From: Lepiota brunneoincarnata
Lineage: Eukaryota > Basidiomycota > Agaricomycetes > Agaricales > Agaricaceae
Direction of reading: 5' to 3'
NCBI GenBank assembly: GCA_023014365.1
Contig: JAEBUN010000041.1
Span: 186,001-250,000 of the forward strand
Length of the DNA: 64,000 bases
Part shown: in pieces, positions 47,590 through 59,637 of the stretch
How positions within the stretch are numbered: position 1 is the stretch's first letter
Layout: every line of letters starts with the position of its first letter
Program-made: the position numbers and the translations under genes
The notes under the pieces: model-generated
What the model was told of the DNA's origin: nothing
The model's database searches: none
What the model saw: only the letters and a program-made list of their open reading frames with translations

Positions 47590-47790
47590 GTATTCTTGGG
47601 ATAATCGGTACTTGGGACTCCTCATACCTGTGACTTACTCACGCTTCCCCCGCAAGGGACACCAAAGTTCCGGTGTCAGACTCACTCACTTTACCCTTCG
47701 AGCCCTAATGTCTTGCTTACAGCTCCTTGGATCGTGGTGTCGCTAAATAATTTGGGTGACTCTTCCGATGACGGGGTTGTAGGTGCTACT
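47590..47790 (+). pseudogene. Inverted fragment of the bZIP-kinase first exons, second copy
   Basis: Counterpart of 38980-39215, past the 3' end of K2. It is more decayed: small deletions break the frame. The shared arrangement shows that the inverted fragment predates duplication of the kinase segment. Confidence 0.65.
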
Positions 47791-48086
47791 CGCGCTGAAC
47801 GTACTGGGGGCTCTTCAATAAAATAATGCATTTTACGCAAATCTAGGTTAATTGCGTTCCGACAGCCTGGGAAAATAATGGTATTCTCAAAGTCTCTAAT
47901 GGCTTGATGGTGTAGTAAAGTTCTCGAAACATGCCTAGATTCTTGTCTACCAGCCCAATCTATGCAGCATACCAGTCGGGCCGATCCGAGGACATGCCTG
48001 GCTTTTAGAGTGGGTGATGGCTTCCATCTCTCACTTTCATCATGATCTCGAAGCGCCCACTTGGTATATGGGGTATCGTCGCAAAG

Positions 48087-51000
48087 TCACGCAAAAGGGC
48101 GCTGATCGTCGGTGACCTCTGCAGACTCTCCCAGTCTTGCCTGGATCTACATAAAATATATCAAAGGCAGCCCACGCAACAAACATCTCTCACGACTCAC
48201 CCAAGAGTGAAGGGCTCTCTGTACCCTATCATAGTCAATCGTAGTCATTTGCGACCTAGCCTTCCTCTCATTGTGGCCGAGAACGGCAGGATCAAGTTCA
48301 ACAGGAGGACGATCATCATCCACGTTCAAAGCGTCAATGAGGTTCCGGACAGTACTCGCCGATGGGCGACTTGCTGGGTCATAGTCCCAGCAGCTTCGCA
48401 TCGCTGGTCCCACCGCATTATCAACCAACTTGTGTACCCGTGCGTCACCCAAAACTGGTCGTTCCGGATCAATTCCTCCCCTCAAAAAGGCACGTATCAG
48501 TTGAGCAGGCAATGCGTACCGCGCAAATGGGATTTCGCCTGTAAGAACCTTTTGGAATCAAAGGATCGGTTGAACCGAGGTTGCTGACAATAAGGAGAAC
48601 CACCTCACCTCAAAACAGATGCAGCCGAATGCCCACATGTCAGTCTCGTATGTTGGTGGCGGCACAAGATCCCCAGTGAAGAACTCTGGAGCCATCCAAT
48701 TTGTGGTCCCGGAATGCTCCGTAGCTGTGGTGGTCCCAACAACCGTTGAGGCAATCTTGGCAACACCAAAGTCCGCAAGCATTGCCCTTTTAGTTTCCGA
48801 GACCAGGATATTGCTCTATAGGGTTTGCACATCAGAACGATTCCGTATCCACAAAACTAGTTAAAAACTTGCTGCTTTGAGGTCAGAATGCACAATCCCC
48901 ATGCTGTGCATGTACTCCAGCCCATGGATAATATCAGAAAGCTGTGAGTTACGTTTAGGAATGTGGAGATAACCGGCGTCACGGTATTAATACACACCAG
49001 AGGAACGACCGGAGTCTGCGGGGAACAGCTAAGATAGGAAGCAAGGTCGCCTGCCTTCATCCACGGAGCAACCATGCAAATCCTTGGTATTTCTTCATCA
49101 GAGAGGTAGACCCCATAGAATGGGACGACATTTGGATGCGATATATGGGTCCAGAGTGCCAGCTCTCCTGCGTGGGCCTAGGTAGAAAACGTGGGCTCGT
49201 GAACAACACACGTCAAGATCTCGGACATATGACGTACTCTCAGAACTCGTTCACTCACACCCCTTTGATACATACGGACAGCTTTGACACACACTGTCCG
49301 ACCATTGGAATGTCCTTTATAGATGGAACCGAACCCTCCTTGTTGAACCGGGCGGATGAGGTCACATTGTACGTCTGTAAGCCTAAGACATTGGGGGAAG
49401 ACCTGAGCCGACTTGGTTACTTTGGTGAAAATATGTAGAGTGTGCTTTCTTTCGCGTGGCGATTGGAGAGCGTCACTGTCGTCGAGCACCTTTGAAATGA
49501 ACATCCGCCATCCTAAACAAAGCACTTGGGTACTGGTGAGACTCACTTTGGTCAAGAAGTCGACCATGCATTGAGCATCATCATTACGGAGACTAGCAAT
49601 CTCGGCGTTCTTTACTGAGTTTCGAGCTGCGAGGGTTGATACAAGAACACAAGAATACCTGTACTTCTCTTTTTCCCTCTCATTCTCCTGTTTACGCTCC
49701 CGCTCCATATCGCTTTCATTCCTGCCCTCGCCTTCCCTTTGATGGAGCATCAACGCCTGCTGCCCCCACTTCGTCTGAATGGGCGAAGCGATCCTGGCCT
49801 GCTGTCCTTCGGGATGGAAAAGCTTACGCTTCCTGCCCTTCCGGGCTGCCAGGGTATTCTGACGACGCATCCATTCAATCCGCTCAAGTTCGACAGCGTT
49901 CGGTTTGAAGGGTTCTTCCGCGAGCTCATCCTCCTCATCGTCCAACATTTGTTGTTGAGTACGTTTGTGGGCAAAAACGGCAGGTATCCCTTTTTTCGAC
50001 GTCGCCGGAGGAGTGAGGTACCTCCTTGCATAGGGAACGGTGTGGATAGGGGGCAACGCGGAATGAGACGAAGGATTCAGGACTACCATTCGTGCGAGCT
50101 GAGCCGCTATGACGCGTGGTGATGGTTCTGGGGGGTGTGGCCTCGGGTGCTGCAGCTGTTTGCTGAAAGAGCTGGAAAGTCGAGTTATCTATAGGCTGCG
50201 CAGGTGGAAACATCGCAGGGTTGAAGGCAGGCGTTTCAAGAACGGACGGCCACTGTAAAAGTATCAACAAAGGAGGAATTTAATGAAGGGGCTCGAACAA
50301 ATGGCTCGGGAGCCTTCTAAGGAGTGTCCGAATAGGGCAAGCCACCGAACAGAGGCAATTAAGATGACTCACAAGGGCATTGCCATCGGGAATAAGAGAT
50401 GTGGAGAGGAAGTCGTTGTACGGCGTGTCATGGAGAGAGTTGTCCGAGTGGTCCAACGACAGGGACCAAGGAGAGTGAAGGAAGGCACTGGGCTCGAAAG
50501 GTGAAGGGATCGAGTCTGGTGCCGGAGCACTAGTATCTTCTGCTGGTGAAGGCAAGTGAGTCACACGTATGAAGAGTCCTAGCGTAAGACAATTACCTAT
50601 GGACCTGAGAATACCCTCGGAATCCACCGTAAGGTCAGAGGTCTGGGGTCTCTGAAGGTCGGCTGGGGTCGCTGTAGGATTCGACACACCATCGAATGCT
50701 ATACGTTTGGGGGATTTTTGCGAGAGCATGTTGAGATAGTTAGCTTTAAGTGTAGAGAAGTCGGGTACTGTGGTTGAGTGTGATGAGGGCTGCTTTGCAT
50801 TGTCGGAGCGACGGGATTGGATACTAGGCTGCGGTGGAAGCGATAATGGGATACCGTAATGGGCAGCAAGATCCGATGTGGATGCAAAGACCTGGTTAGA
50901 CATCCGAGGACGGGTCGAGGAATGGTTGTCCAAGACATGCCAGTAGGCAGACGACGAGTCATTCGAAACGGCGGACTTTTGCGAGAGTATGTTGAGATAG

Positions 51001-51164
51001 TTGGCTTTAAGTGCAGAAAAGTCCGGTGCTGCTGTCGAGAGTGACGGGGTTTGCGTTGCATTATCAGAGCGATGGGTTTGGATACTAGGCTGCGGTGGAA
51101 GCGATAATGGGATACCGTAATGAGCAGCAAGGTCTGATGTGGACGCAAAGACCTGGTTAGACAT
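48087..51164 (-). pseudogene. K2: second bZIP / protein kinase fusion, probably broken
   Basis: Paralogue of K1 with the same exon order and splice sites, including the GC-AG intron (donor GCAAGT before 48870). The basic region keeps the invariant Asn (NTLAARKGRKRK). The kinase has GGFGSIYKG, HSDLK, DFG and APE. Two differences stand out. The N-terminal exon holds a 261-bp in-frame tandem duplication (ATG at 51164 and again at 50903, each followed by SNQVFASTSDLAAHYG). A net 16-bp insertion near 50030-50060 shifts the frame between the Gcn4-like motifs. Unless an extra intron removes it, the full protein is not made; an internal start could still give basic region plus kinase. The in-frame TAG near 49180 lies at an intron acceptor and does no harm. 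Confidence 0.72.
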
Positions 51165-51469
51165 CCGAGGACGGGTCGAGGAGTGGTTGTCCAAGAGCCG
51201 TCGAGAACCAAGGTTCAGCTTTAACAGCATCACACGTCGCACGTGAACTCTCGGAAAGGCTGTGCCGCTTTTACCCTTCACTCATATCATTTTCTTGAAA
51301 TTCATCCCACGACCGGACTTTCCTCATACTTTAGCTCTTTCCAACTCGTATATTTAATACTTATTATTCCAAAAATTGTGTGTGATATACATGTGGCAGA
51401 AGTATCTGAGACGGTCACCGCACTGCTCCAGCAAGCGCTCGTTTATGCGTATGTAATGGTCTATTGATG

Positions 51470-51545
51470 GGGGGACTTATGCGGGTTTCGCCCTTGCGAG
51501 GGGGCTCATCAGAGGGCTTAACCGCTGCGCTAACCCGCCTTGGCT
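51470..51545 (-). repeat. tRNA-like segment, possible SINE head
   Basis: The minus strand from 51539 reads GGCGGGTTAGCGCAGCGG, with an A-box-like TAGCGCAGCGG at position 8 and a weaker B-box-like GGGCGAAACC about 30 bases on. GCGGGT near the start can pair with ACCCGC near the end. The spacing is tRNA-like but the folds are not clean, so a tRNA-derived SINE relic is more likely than a working tRNA gene. Confidence 0.35.
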
Positions 51546-51597
51546 CGTGTCGCGACAGAATTAGACTACCTAACTTAGGGTGGCTGTGGGGGAGTAT

Positions 51598-51934
51598 TAT
51601 TGGTAGACGTACTCAGCGTCACGCTCGTTTCACGAACCGCTAAATATATTTTTCGTACCTATTGGTAGACGTACTGTAGTAGGTTTAGTGAGACTAGTTT
51701 TTCTAGCTAGTGTAAACTACTCACCTCAGCGTCACGCTCGTTTCGCGAACCGCTGAGGTGTGTTGGTAAGCTAATTCTTTTTTATACGTTGAGGACAAGA
51801 ACTGCATAGTTGTAAAAAACGGAACACCGGCACACAGAATATGAAATAAGTGTGTGCCGGTGTGTGTGCAGAGCGACTCTGCTTTTGTTTAGTCCGAAAA
51901 CGGAAGTGACCGAAGTCACTGTGTCTCACCAACA
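51598..51934 (-). repeat. Copia-2 3' LTR
   Basis: 337 bp. The minus strand begins TGTTGGTGAGAC and ends CCAATA, where the final CA seems to have become TA. An internal copy of the end sequence (attggtagacgtact) occurs near 51660. Confidence 0.9.
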
Positions 51935-53716
51935 CTCCCCCAGGTGCAGCATATGGCGAGAGAGCCGGTCTCCTTAGTTCTCCTCATCCCCCTGAGCTTC
52001 CTCTCGATCCTCTATCAATCCCATACTCCTGGCATGTCGTCTCGTTGCGTCTCGTGGCAGGGCTTTAGTTAACAAGTCAGCAATATTGTTGTCACCAGGG
52101 ATATATGTCGGTCGAAACTCCCCCTCGTCTGCCTTCTCCTTCACAAAGTGATATCGGACTGAGATGTGTTTTGTCCGTTTGTGGCCTCGGTAAGTCTTCG
52201 TAAGGTCAATCGTGCCATTATTGTCAATGCTAATGTTGACCGGACGCTTTTGTGGCAGTGCGATCTCATCAAAGAAATCCGAGAGCCACATTGCCTGTTG
52301 AACTGCATGTGAAACGGCCATGTACTCAGCTTCAGTGGTTGACGTGGCCACTGACTCTTGTCATTTGGTCATCCATGACACGGGTCCTCTCCCTACAAAA
52401 AATATGTGTCCTTCGGTAGATCGCCTCATATCCCTGTCACCAGCAAAATCAGAGTCAACATATCCAATCGGTTGTAGGCTGGCTCCTTGATGGTAAGTTA
52501 TTGCGTAGTCCAGCGTCCCCTTCACGTATGCAAGGGCATGCTTCATTGCCTCCCAGTGTGCCCTCCCTGGATTCTGTGCATATCGAGACAGGAGGTTGAC
52601 AGTATATGATAGGTCAGGTCGGGTTCCCACTTGGAGCCACATCAGGGATCCTAGAGCCTCTTGATACAGTATGTTTCTCATCTCCTCGATTTCTTCCTCA
52701 GTTGATGGGCAGTCATCCTTCGATAGCATGATCCCCATTGGTAATGGGACCGATTTGGCCTTACACCTCGACATACCAAATTTCTCCAACACCCTTTCTG
52801 CATATGCCCACTGGGATAGTCTGATCCCGCCACTGGTTTCCTCTACTTTGATACCAAGCATGTGGTCCACCGATTCCATGACCTTCACCTCATACTCCTC
52901 TCCTAGCTCATGTTTTGCCATCTCTGCCTCTTCTTTAGATGTTGAAACCCCCATGGTGTCATCCGTGTATGTCACGCTGATAGTGTGTCGCCCATCCTCT
53001 CTCTTCCTCGATCGGACTGTTGGTTCGGCATGGGACTGGTGATATCCAAGCAACCTGTAAGTTTTGCCAAGTGTTTTAAACCAGTCATGTGCTCCCTGCA
53101 TTGTACCATACAGGGTTTTATTGAGTTGCCACACCTTACCACCTCCCCCCTCACTAAAACCTGCTGGTTGTTCCATGTAAACATCAAACCCAATGTCGCT
53201 ATTCAGGTATGCTGCCACAAAATCCAGCTACCATAACACCAGGTTGTGAGAGGCTGACAATGCAATAACAAGGCAGAAGGACTCCAGCCAGGCTGTGGCT
53301 GCATAGGCATCATCAAAGTCAACCCCCTGAACTTGTGTGAAGCCCTTTGCAACGATCCGTGCCTTCCTCCTCATCAAGTGTCCATCACCATCGAATTTCA
53401 GGGCAAAAACCCATTTGGATGCAACCACATTCCATCCCACTGGCCTGTCGACTAAAGTGTACACCCCACGTGCCTTCATCACTCCTATCTCATCCATCAT
53501 AGGGCCCATCCACACTTCCAGCTCCTCTATCGCCTCATGGAAATTCTGGGGCACCCTGACCCCCCCCATAAAGGCTGCAAAAGCACCTGGTATCTCGCCC
53601 TTGCAAGCCAAGTACTCCTGAGACTCGATCATATGCCTTGATGGCCGTGTCCCACGAAGTGAGCAGCATGGAGCTGGAGGGGCTACCTGGGCCACTCCTC
53701 CAGCCTTGGCACCCAC

Positions 53717-54257
53717 TGTTATGATACATCCTTACTTTGACTTACGACTTGGACTTATTACGCCAAAAGTCTTTAGTTGTAATATACTAAAGCATTATGA
53801 ATATCTTTTTCTTTTCTACTTTGTTTTGTTTCTTTATTATGTAGCCGTTTCACTTTGATCTGTTACATAATATTTTCTCGATTTGTTATTATTTCTCATA
53901 CTCTTAACTATTAATAGATAACTATGTATAGATAGTTATACTTAAATAGTTAAACATATGTAGTACATCCAGACTTCTTTTCTTCTTCCACTCTTCTTTC
54001 GCTTCTTCCACTCTTCTTGAACTTCTTCCATGCTTCTTTGATCATGTATTAATAGTACCTCTGAACAATATATAAGACCTCCAGTCAACCAAGAGAAACT
54101 CTTAAGTTTCTACTTGGTTATCTGGTGGAGATTTCTCCACTTGCTTGATCTCTTAAGTCATCCTCTAAATAAGTCTTATTCTCTAAGTTAGTGAGGAATA
54201 CCTTGAGAGCTTGCAAAGAGTCTCTTTGAGTGATTGTTGACTTGGGTAAAGTTAACA
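53717..54257 (-). mobile_element. LTR-like insertion in Copia-2 without matching flanks
   Basis: 541 bp beginning TGTTATGATAC and ending GTTAACA, AT-rich, with a TATA-like stretch near 54070. The flanks (cccac and atatg) do not match and the coding sequence does not rejoin cleanly, so a deletion may have accompanied it. Confidence 0.6.
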
Positions 54258-54778
54258 ATATGCTCAACGCTAGTCGCGCTTTCGAGCACAAAGACCGGTG
54301 TCACTATAACACCCACCAACTCATCCCCTGTCACCAACTGTGTTACCTCCTCTTCAGAGGACATGCTACCATCAGGGGCAGTATCCATGGCATGTGCACC
54401 ATCATTAGTCCTGGGTGTTTGTTCATCCAGTGCCTCTGTCAGCAAGGGGTCCTCATCCCCCCCCCACTCCATACGTCAGGGGCCTCTTGTGAAATTTGTC
54501 GAGCCCTCATCAAAGGTGACGTTCCACCCACTATATCCAGAGCCAGATGCACAGTCAAGTAACTTGTAGCTCCCCTGTCCAAAGTATCCAATCAACACCA
54601 GTCGGGTCGCTCTAGGGGCCAGTTTCAAGTTATTCAGCTCAATGGGTATGTTTGCATAGGCTGTAGCACCAAACAGTCGGAGGTGAGTGACATCCTGCCA
54701 CTTCCCAAACCAGAGCTCAGCAGGAACAATATCGGGGTATCTCCTGGAAGGAATGAGATTTCGGACATAGACTGTAGT

Positions 54779-55188
54779 TGTTAGGGCGACCTGGGAGGGC
54801 CTCAACAGCTTAGGGGGAGCTGAGGGGACACTGCAGGGGTATCCTAAGAGAATAGGATAGAGAAACCCCTGCAGGTGAAACTATGTATATACATGACTTA
54901 TATAATCAATATGAGTTGAACCAAACCTGGCTGTGGTGTCCAGGTGGTACACAAAGGGCAATCATGGTTGAAACCAATGTGAGGAGTGAGGGTGGCTGTC
55001 TAGGATCTACAGGAATAAAGGAGGGCAGAAGGAGGTTGAGGAAAGTGTGGAGAGTGAAGGAAAAGGTTCATCTGGTCAATGAGGGGACATCCAGGGTATT
55101 TGGACTGTGTATGGGGCTTAGGCATTTAAAAGGGGGAATATACAGTGTGTTGGGAGTGTTGCTGGGGTGTTTGGGGTGTCCCCTTACA
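54779..55188 (+). mobile_element. Nested 410-bp solo LTR in the Copia-2 integrase
   Basis: It runs TGTTAGGGCG...CCTTACA with target duplication GTAGT (54774-54778 and 55189-55193). Removing it restores the integrase reading across IHTTVYVRNL. It contains a hairpin at 54831-54874 with CTGCAGGGGT arms. Confidence 0.88.
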
Positions 55189-55459
55189 GTAGTATGGATA
55201 GCTTCAGGCCAGTATTTTGCCGGTAGTCCAGACTTGATGAGCATAGACCTTGCTGAGTCCAGAATAGTACGCATGCTCCTTTCTGCTGCACCATTCTGCT
55301 GATGTGCATATGCTGTAGTGAATTCCATCCTTATCCCAGCGCTCCAGGTATAGTCCTCCCACAGTTTGTTGTTCCACTCACATCCCTGATCACATCGTAC
55401 CACCTTCAGCTTATGCCTGGTCTGCCTTTCTGCCTCTGCATGGAAAGACCTGAAGACGT

Positions 55460-57326
55460 TGAAATGCGGATTACTTTACGAGATTGAAAACGAAGTTCGT
55501 TAACAGGTTCGCTAATTCCGACTTTATAAGTTCGTGGGGGAGAGGTTGTCACAGATCTCCAGAAATATATTCAATTCTAGTGTTTTTAGGGTTTTGGTAC
55601 ATTATTCTCTTAGTCTCCAACTAGACAGACAGTTGTTCTATCTGAATACAATGGGAACTTTTGACGGTCATTGCTATATAATATGTTAACTAATATCTTC
55701 ACGATTCGATAAGTCAGGCAAAACGCAAGCTTTCGCAATCAGTGAACCTCTGTAGACCTAGCAGACAATGTGTTCTAATGGGCCCTAGCGTACTACGTCC
55801 TTTTCTCTTGACAATACTGTAAATTTACACTACCCAGCGAGACAGGCTTTTGACAAGCTCCTGCAGTAAGTGTCTTTAAGCTAGTAGGCCTAGCGGACGG
55901 CATTATCTAATGGGCCCTAGTGCACTACAGCTTCTGAACAAGGCAATAAAACTTTTATACTACTCAGCGAGACAGGCTTCTAGCAAGCTCCTGCAGTAAG
56001 TATCTTTAAACTAGATAGACCTAGTGGACAGCATTTTCAACGGGCCCTAGCATACTATGTTCGCTTCTCAATTAAACAGCTCTACAATTCAATGGTATAC
56101 TTCTGAGGCAAGGCCTCTAAGAGGAACCCAAAGAAACGGAAGTTAGTGAACTTTTCTACTTAAGAACCGAAGAGGTGTAGCAACTCGTATTCAGTTCTTG
56201 AGTCAAGCAGAAGGGTCTGTCAATATCTCAATCATTTCAAAGGGTCTGGTTTTAAAGAGTATAACTCTTTAAGTCTCTGGTGGTCTTATGACTGAAGAAA
56301 ATCGCATAAAATTGCTTTATATTCTTATCCTAATCAACCATACAATCAGGGGGGGAAATAGGCAAGCGGTTTCTTGCCTCCCATGTAATTTACAGACGAG
56401 TTTTTATAACAATATACAATTAACTTATGGGTATACCTGAAACAAGCCTTCAGCTTCATCATTTTATTGTCTCCTCATCATTTAGGAGCATCATTCTAGG
56501 AGTTCCGATATCAGCGACATCAATTTGCTCTCAGGGACTTGCTCCCTAGGTGCCTGGCTATTTATATCACAGCCAGCCGGGTTAGCGAGTTTCCTTGCTA
56601 ACGTTTATCTATTGGTTTTTATTTTATTCTCGGACTCTCCACACCTGAGCTTTTCAACCCTAATGTTCTAAAGTCCACTTCCATAGTCTTCAGGTAATAG
56701 ACTAACACTAGAATTAATTAGCTTATTCTATTCTTATCAATCTTCATTTTCTAGTTCATCATTTCTGATCTCTTTTTGTTTCTATGAGGGGGCATCCTTC
56801 CCTGAGTACCCTCGGGGATACCCCCATTCGATCCCTTAGGTTTCAATATCATCAGAACCGTTTCAAGGGGACATTCTTGTCAGGGCATTCAGCTAATCCC
56901 TACATTCTTTTGTCAAGATTCACTCCTGGACCTGTTATTATGACTAGGTACCATCCGGATGACATAGGTGTTGCGACTCGTCCGCTTTCTAGGGCAGAGG
57001 CGAAGAAATGGGTCTTTTTGTGCAGTCATGAGTATCTTAACTAATATCTTAGTTAACACAGTATCGGATACAATGCTCGGGTACATTCATACCAGAGTCA
57101 TTCTTCCATAGCCTTGTCACCCATAAGTTAGTTAACATCACTTTTACTTGTCTGGGTGTTCTGGTTCTGTTTCTGAGATGTCCGCCTTCACATATTTTAG
57201 ATAGTATTCTAAATCTCTCGCACCCAGTGTCTGACCATGGCCATATACTGATATTATTCAGTAACGGAGAGTTAGTTACTTTATTAGCTAGTGATTTCAC
57301 AAATGAAATGATTTTGCGGCGCAACA
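55460..57326. mobile_element. 1.87-kb insertion of unknown class in Copia-2
   Basis: Flanked by ACGT (55456-55459 and 57327-57330) or ACGTT if the first T is counted as flank. It starts TGAAATGCGG and ends GCGCAACA. It lacks recognisable transposon proteins; the longest distinct ORF is 56784-57044 plus (86 codons, unknown). It includes a 131-bp tandem repeat. It may be a very long solo LTR or a non-autonomous element. Confidence 0.72.
55753..56070. repeat. 131-bp tandem repeat, about 2.4 copies
   Basis: Units start at 55753, 55884 and 56016, each with TAGxCCTAGxxGAC and then GGGCCCTAG. The first two continue with CAGCGAGACAGGCTT and AAGCTCCTGCAGTAAG. The period is 131-132 bp. Confidence 0.85.
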
Positions 57327-59266
57327 ACGTTCAAAGTACTCTCTGCTGACTTTTTGGCCAGGAACTCGACTGTACGAAATGAGGATGCGCCATCCATCAA
57401 AAGCATGAAATAACGGGAACCTCCAGCAGATCTGGTTGGGGACAGTCCTCACAAGTCTACATGTATGCGCTCCAGCAACCCCGATTCGTGTGTGACCTCT
57501 TCATCATAAGGTTTCACATGCAATTTACCAAAAATACAGTCTTTGCAGGTACCATCCATCTCAAGCTGGCCAAGTATAACCAAACCGTCGACAAGTTTCT
57601 TCTGTGCCATGTTCCATAGGGAGCTAACTCCAACATGGCCCATCCGTCTGTGCCACACATCAAAACTGACTGGCTTGTTCCTCAACCTAGCTACCAGTGC
57701 CTGTGGGGGCTCAACCACATCCACAATGTATAGTCCACCCCTCAGCTCTCCCTGTACTGCAAGTCTCCCATCTCCAAAGTAGAGCTCTACACTCTCAGGT
57801 CCAAAAGTAGCAAATAGTCCACATGCGCAGATTTGTGGGATTGAGATCAGGTTGGAGCGTAAAGTGGGTGTGTGTAACATGTTGTGTAATGTGAGGTCAA
57901 TCAACCTTCCCTCAGCTGTAACAATCATCCTAACCATTCCACTCCCCATGACAGGAAAACTTGCATCCTTATCAGCGGCACCTCCAAAGTATGGGTGTTC
58001 AAACTTGTTGTACTCAATGAAGTCCTCCCTCTGGACAAAACAATGGTCTGTTGCTCCTGAATCAATCACGGTAGGGACTGTCTCAAAGTCCTTTTAATTG
58101 CACATCACCTTAGTCATGAGAATGACCACATCCTTGGGTGTGTGAACCAGTACTTCATTGTTTGGTTTGTTGGTTGTAGTGTGAAATGATCATGGTTGTT
58201 GGGTTGGTTGACTGGGGGGTAATTGATTAACACGGGGTTGTTGGTTTGTGGTCTGGCCCTGGATCCTATGACATCCAAAATTCGCAGGAAATTGCCCAGG
58301 TTTCCCACCACCTGGCCAATAGCAGTCATCAATTGTATGCCCAATCTGGCGGCAGTTGGGGTTGGTACAGACAAGGTTTTGTCAGTTACGTGGGGTGTTG
58401 GTTTGGAGCGCTGTGGGTGAGTTGGTGCTGTGGTGTGGTTTATCACAACTAATCCTGGCCCAGTGCATGTTTAACCTGGCAATCGCTTCAACAGACAATG
58501 TAGTGGTGTACAGTGTAGCTACCACTGGGTCCCAGGATCATGGTAATGAACCAAGTATGATGGATTGGAAAGCGGTATCAGTGATGTTACCACCCATTGC
58601 ATTCACATTTTGCCAGAATGTTTGTAAAAGAGTGATATGGTTTGGGAAATTATCCCCGTCCTGGTAATGTAAGTTTTGTAGCTCTTCTTCTGCATGTAGT
58701 AACAATAGCTCAGATGTTTTGTTGTACAGATCAACAAGGGATTTCCAGGCTTCAGCTGCGCTCCCTGTGATGTTGGCACCCATACCAATAGGATTGCGGA
58801 TATTGTAGAGCAGAAGGCCTTTGGTCCATGCATTTCGAGTCTTCCACTCACTAGCCATTGGGGTAGTTGAGTCCCAGGGGGTGTCTGCTGTTACGGGTGT
58901 TGTTGGTTGGATTATGGGGGCTATGGCTGGATTTGGAGTACCCATAGTAGTAGGTGGGGTTACTATAACTGTGGGGGTCATAGTGGTAGTTGGGTTGATG
59001 ATCAACCCAGTGAGGTATCCCATCACACCCTGAACCTCAGCTGCGATTATGATCATGTTTTTCCAGAAAATCCAGTTTGATCCATCGAATTTGTCCCCCT
59101 CAGAGAAAGTTGGTGGTCTGGACTTTGTCATCTTTTATGTCTGTGAGGCGTATATGTGTTCCCCAAGTGTGAGTGTGTTTTATGTAGTTGGATGTGTTTT
59201 GTTCAGTAATGTGATGTGTTCGTGGTAAGGATAGTGTGGTTCAATATAAAGTTAGTTGTGTCTTTT

Positions 59267-59279
59267 GGGGCCCATAACC
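59267..59279 (-). promoter_or_regulatory. Copia-2 primer binding site, half-tRNA(iMet) type
   Basis: The minus strand reads GGTTATGGGCCCC directly after the 5' LTR. It is complementary to the initiator tRNA-Met anticodon loop and identical to the Copia-1 site. Confidence 0.85.
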
Positions 59280-59632
59280 TATTGGTAGACGTACTCAGCA
59301 TCACGCTTGTTTCACGAACCGCTAAATATATTTTTTGTACCTATTGGTAGACGTACTGTAGTAGGTTTAGTGAGACTAGTTTTTCTAGCTAGTGTAAACT
59401 ACTCACCTCAGCGTCATGCTCGTTTCACAAACTGCTGAGGTGTGCTGGTAAGCTAATTCTTTTTTATACGTTGAGGACAAGAACTGTATAGTTGTAAAAA
59501 ACGGAACACCGGCACACAGAATATGAAATAAGTGTGTGCCGGTGTGTGTGCAGAGCGACTCTGCTTTTGTTTAGTCTGAAAACGGAAGTGACCGAAGTCA
59601 CTGTGTCTCACCGACACTGCGTCTCACCAACA
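59280..59632 (-). repeat. Copia-2 5' LTR
   Basis: 353 bp. The extra 16 bp over the 3' LTR comes from a short duplication of the CTCACC-ACACTG block near the outer end (59606-59632). Confidence 0.9.
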
Positions 59633-59637
59633 AGTAT

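Larger units (their letters stand above)
51974..59131 (-). pseudogene. Copia-2 Gag-Pol, interrupted
   Basis: Gag at 59131-58114. Protease (VIDSGATDHCF) near 58069. Integrase finger (WHRRMGHVG, CKDC) near 57600-57680. Integrase core (RCDQGCEWNN, HQQNGAAERS) near 55240-55400. RT from 53716, with TYTDD near 52970. RNase H with SWMTK and STTEAEYMA near 52330-52365, ending at 51974. Stops are TGA 58538 and 52361 (Arg expected), TGA 57449 (Trp expected), TGA 54476 and TAG 53228 (Gln expected), plus a frameshift near 58120. The three insertions cut the integrase and RT regions. Confidence 0.87.
51598..59632 (-). mobile_element. Copia-2: full-length Ty1/copia element with nested insertions
   Basis: Minus-strand element with LTRs at 51598-51934 and 59280-59632 and target duplication AGTAT (51593-51597 and 59633-59637). 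Primer binding site GGTTATGGGCCCC lies at 59267-59279 and a purine tract (GGGGGAG) directly before the 3' LTR. Coding order is gag, protease, integrase, RT, RNase H. Three insertions interrupt it: 53717-54257, 54779-55188 and 55460-57326. In-frame stops are nearly all TGA or TAG. Confidence 0.92.

Noticed and set aside
48147..48200. Early stop at the C-terminus of K2
   Set aside because: It lies inside the last intron (donor GTGAGT), which both paralogues share.
49178..49200. TAG in K2 after the Gly-loop exon as a nonsense mutation
   Set aside because: It coincides with the AG acceptor of a 60-bp intron with a GTACGT donor that is conserved in K1, so it is intronic.
51470..51545. Functional tRNA gene
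   Set aside because: The B box is weak, the arms do not pair as a clean cloverleaf, and no acceptor stem of seven pairs is seen.
55753..56070. CRISPR-like array
   Set aside because: This is a fungal nuclear region, the period is 131 bp with fully repeated units and no variable spacers.
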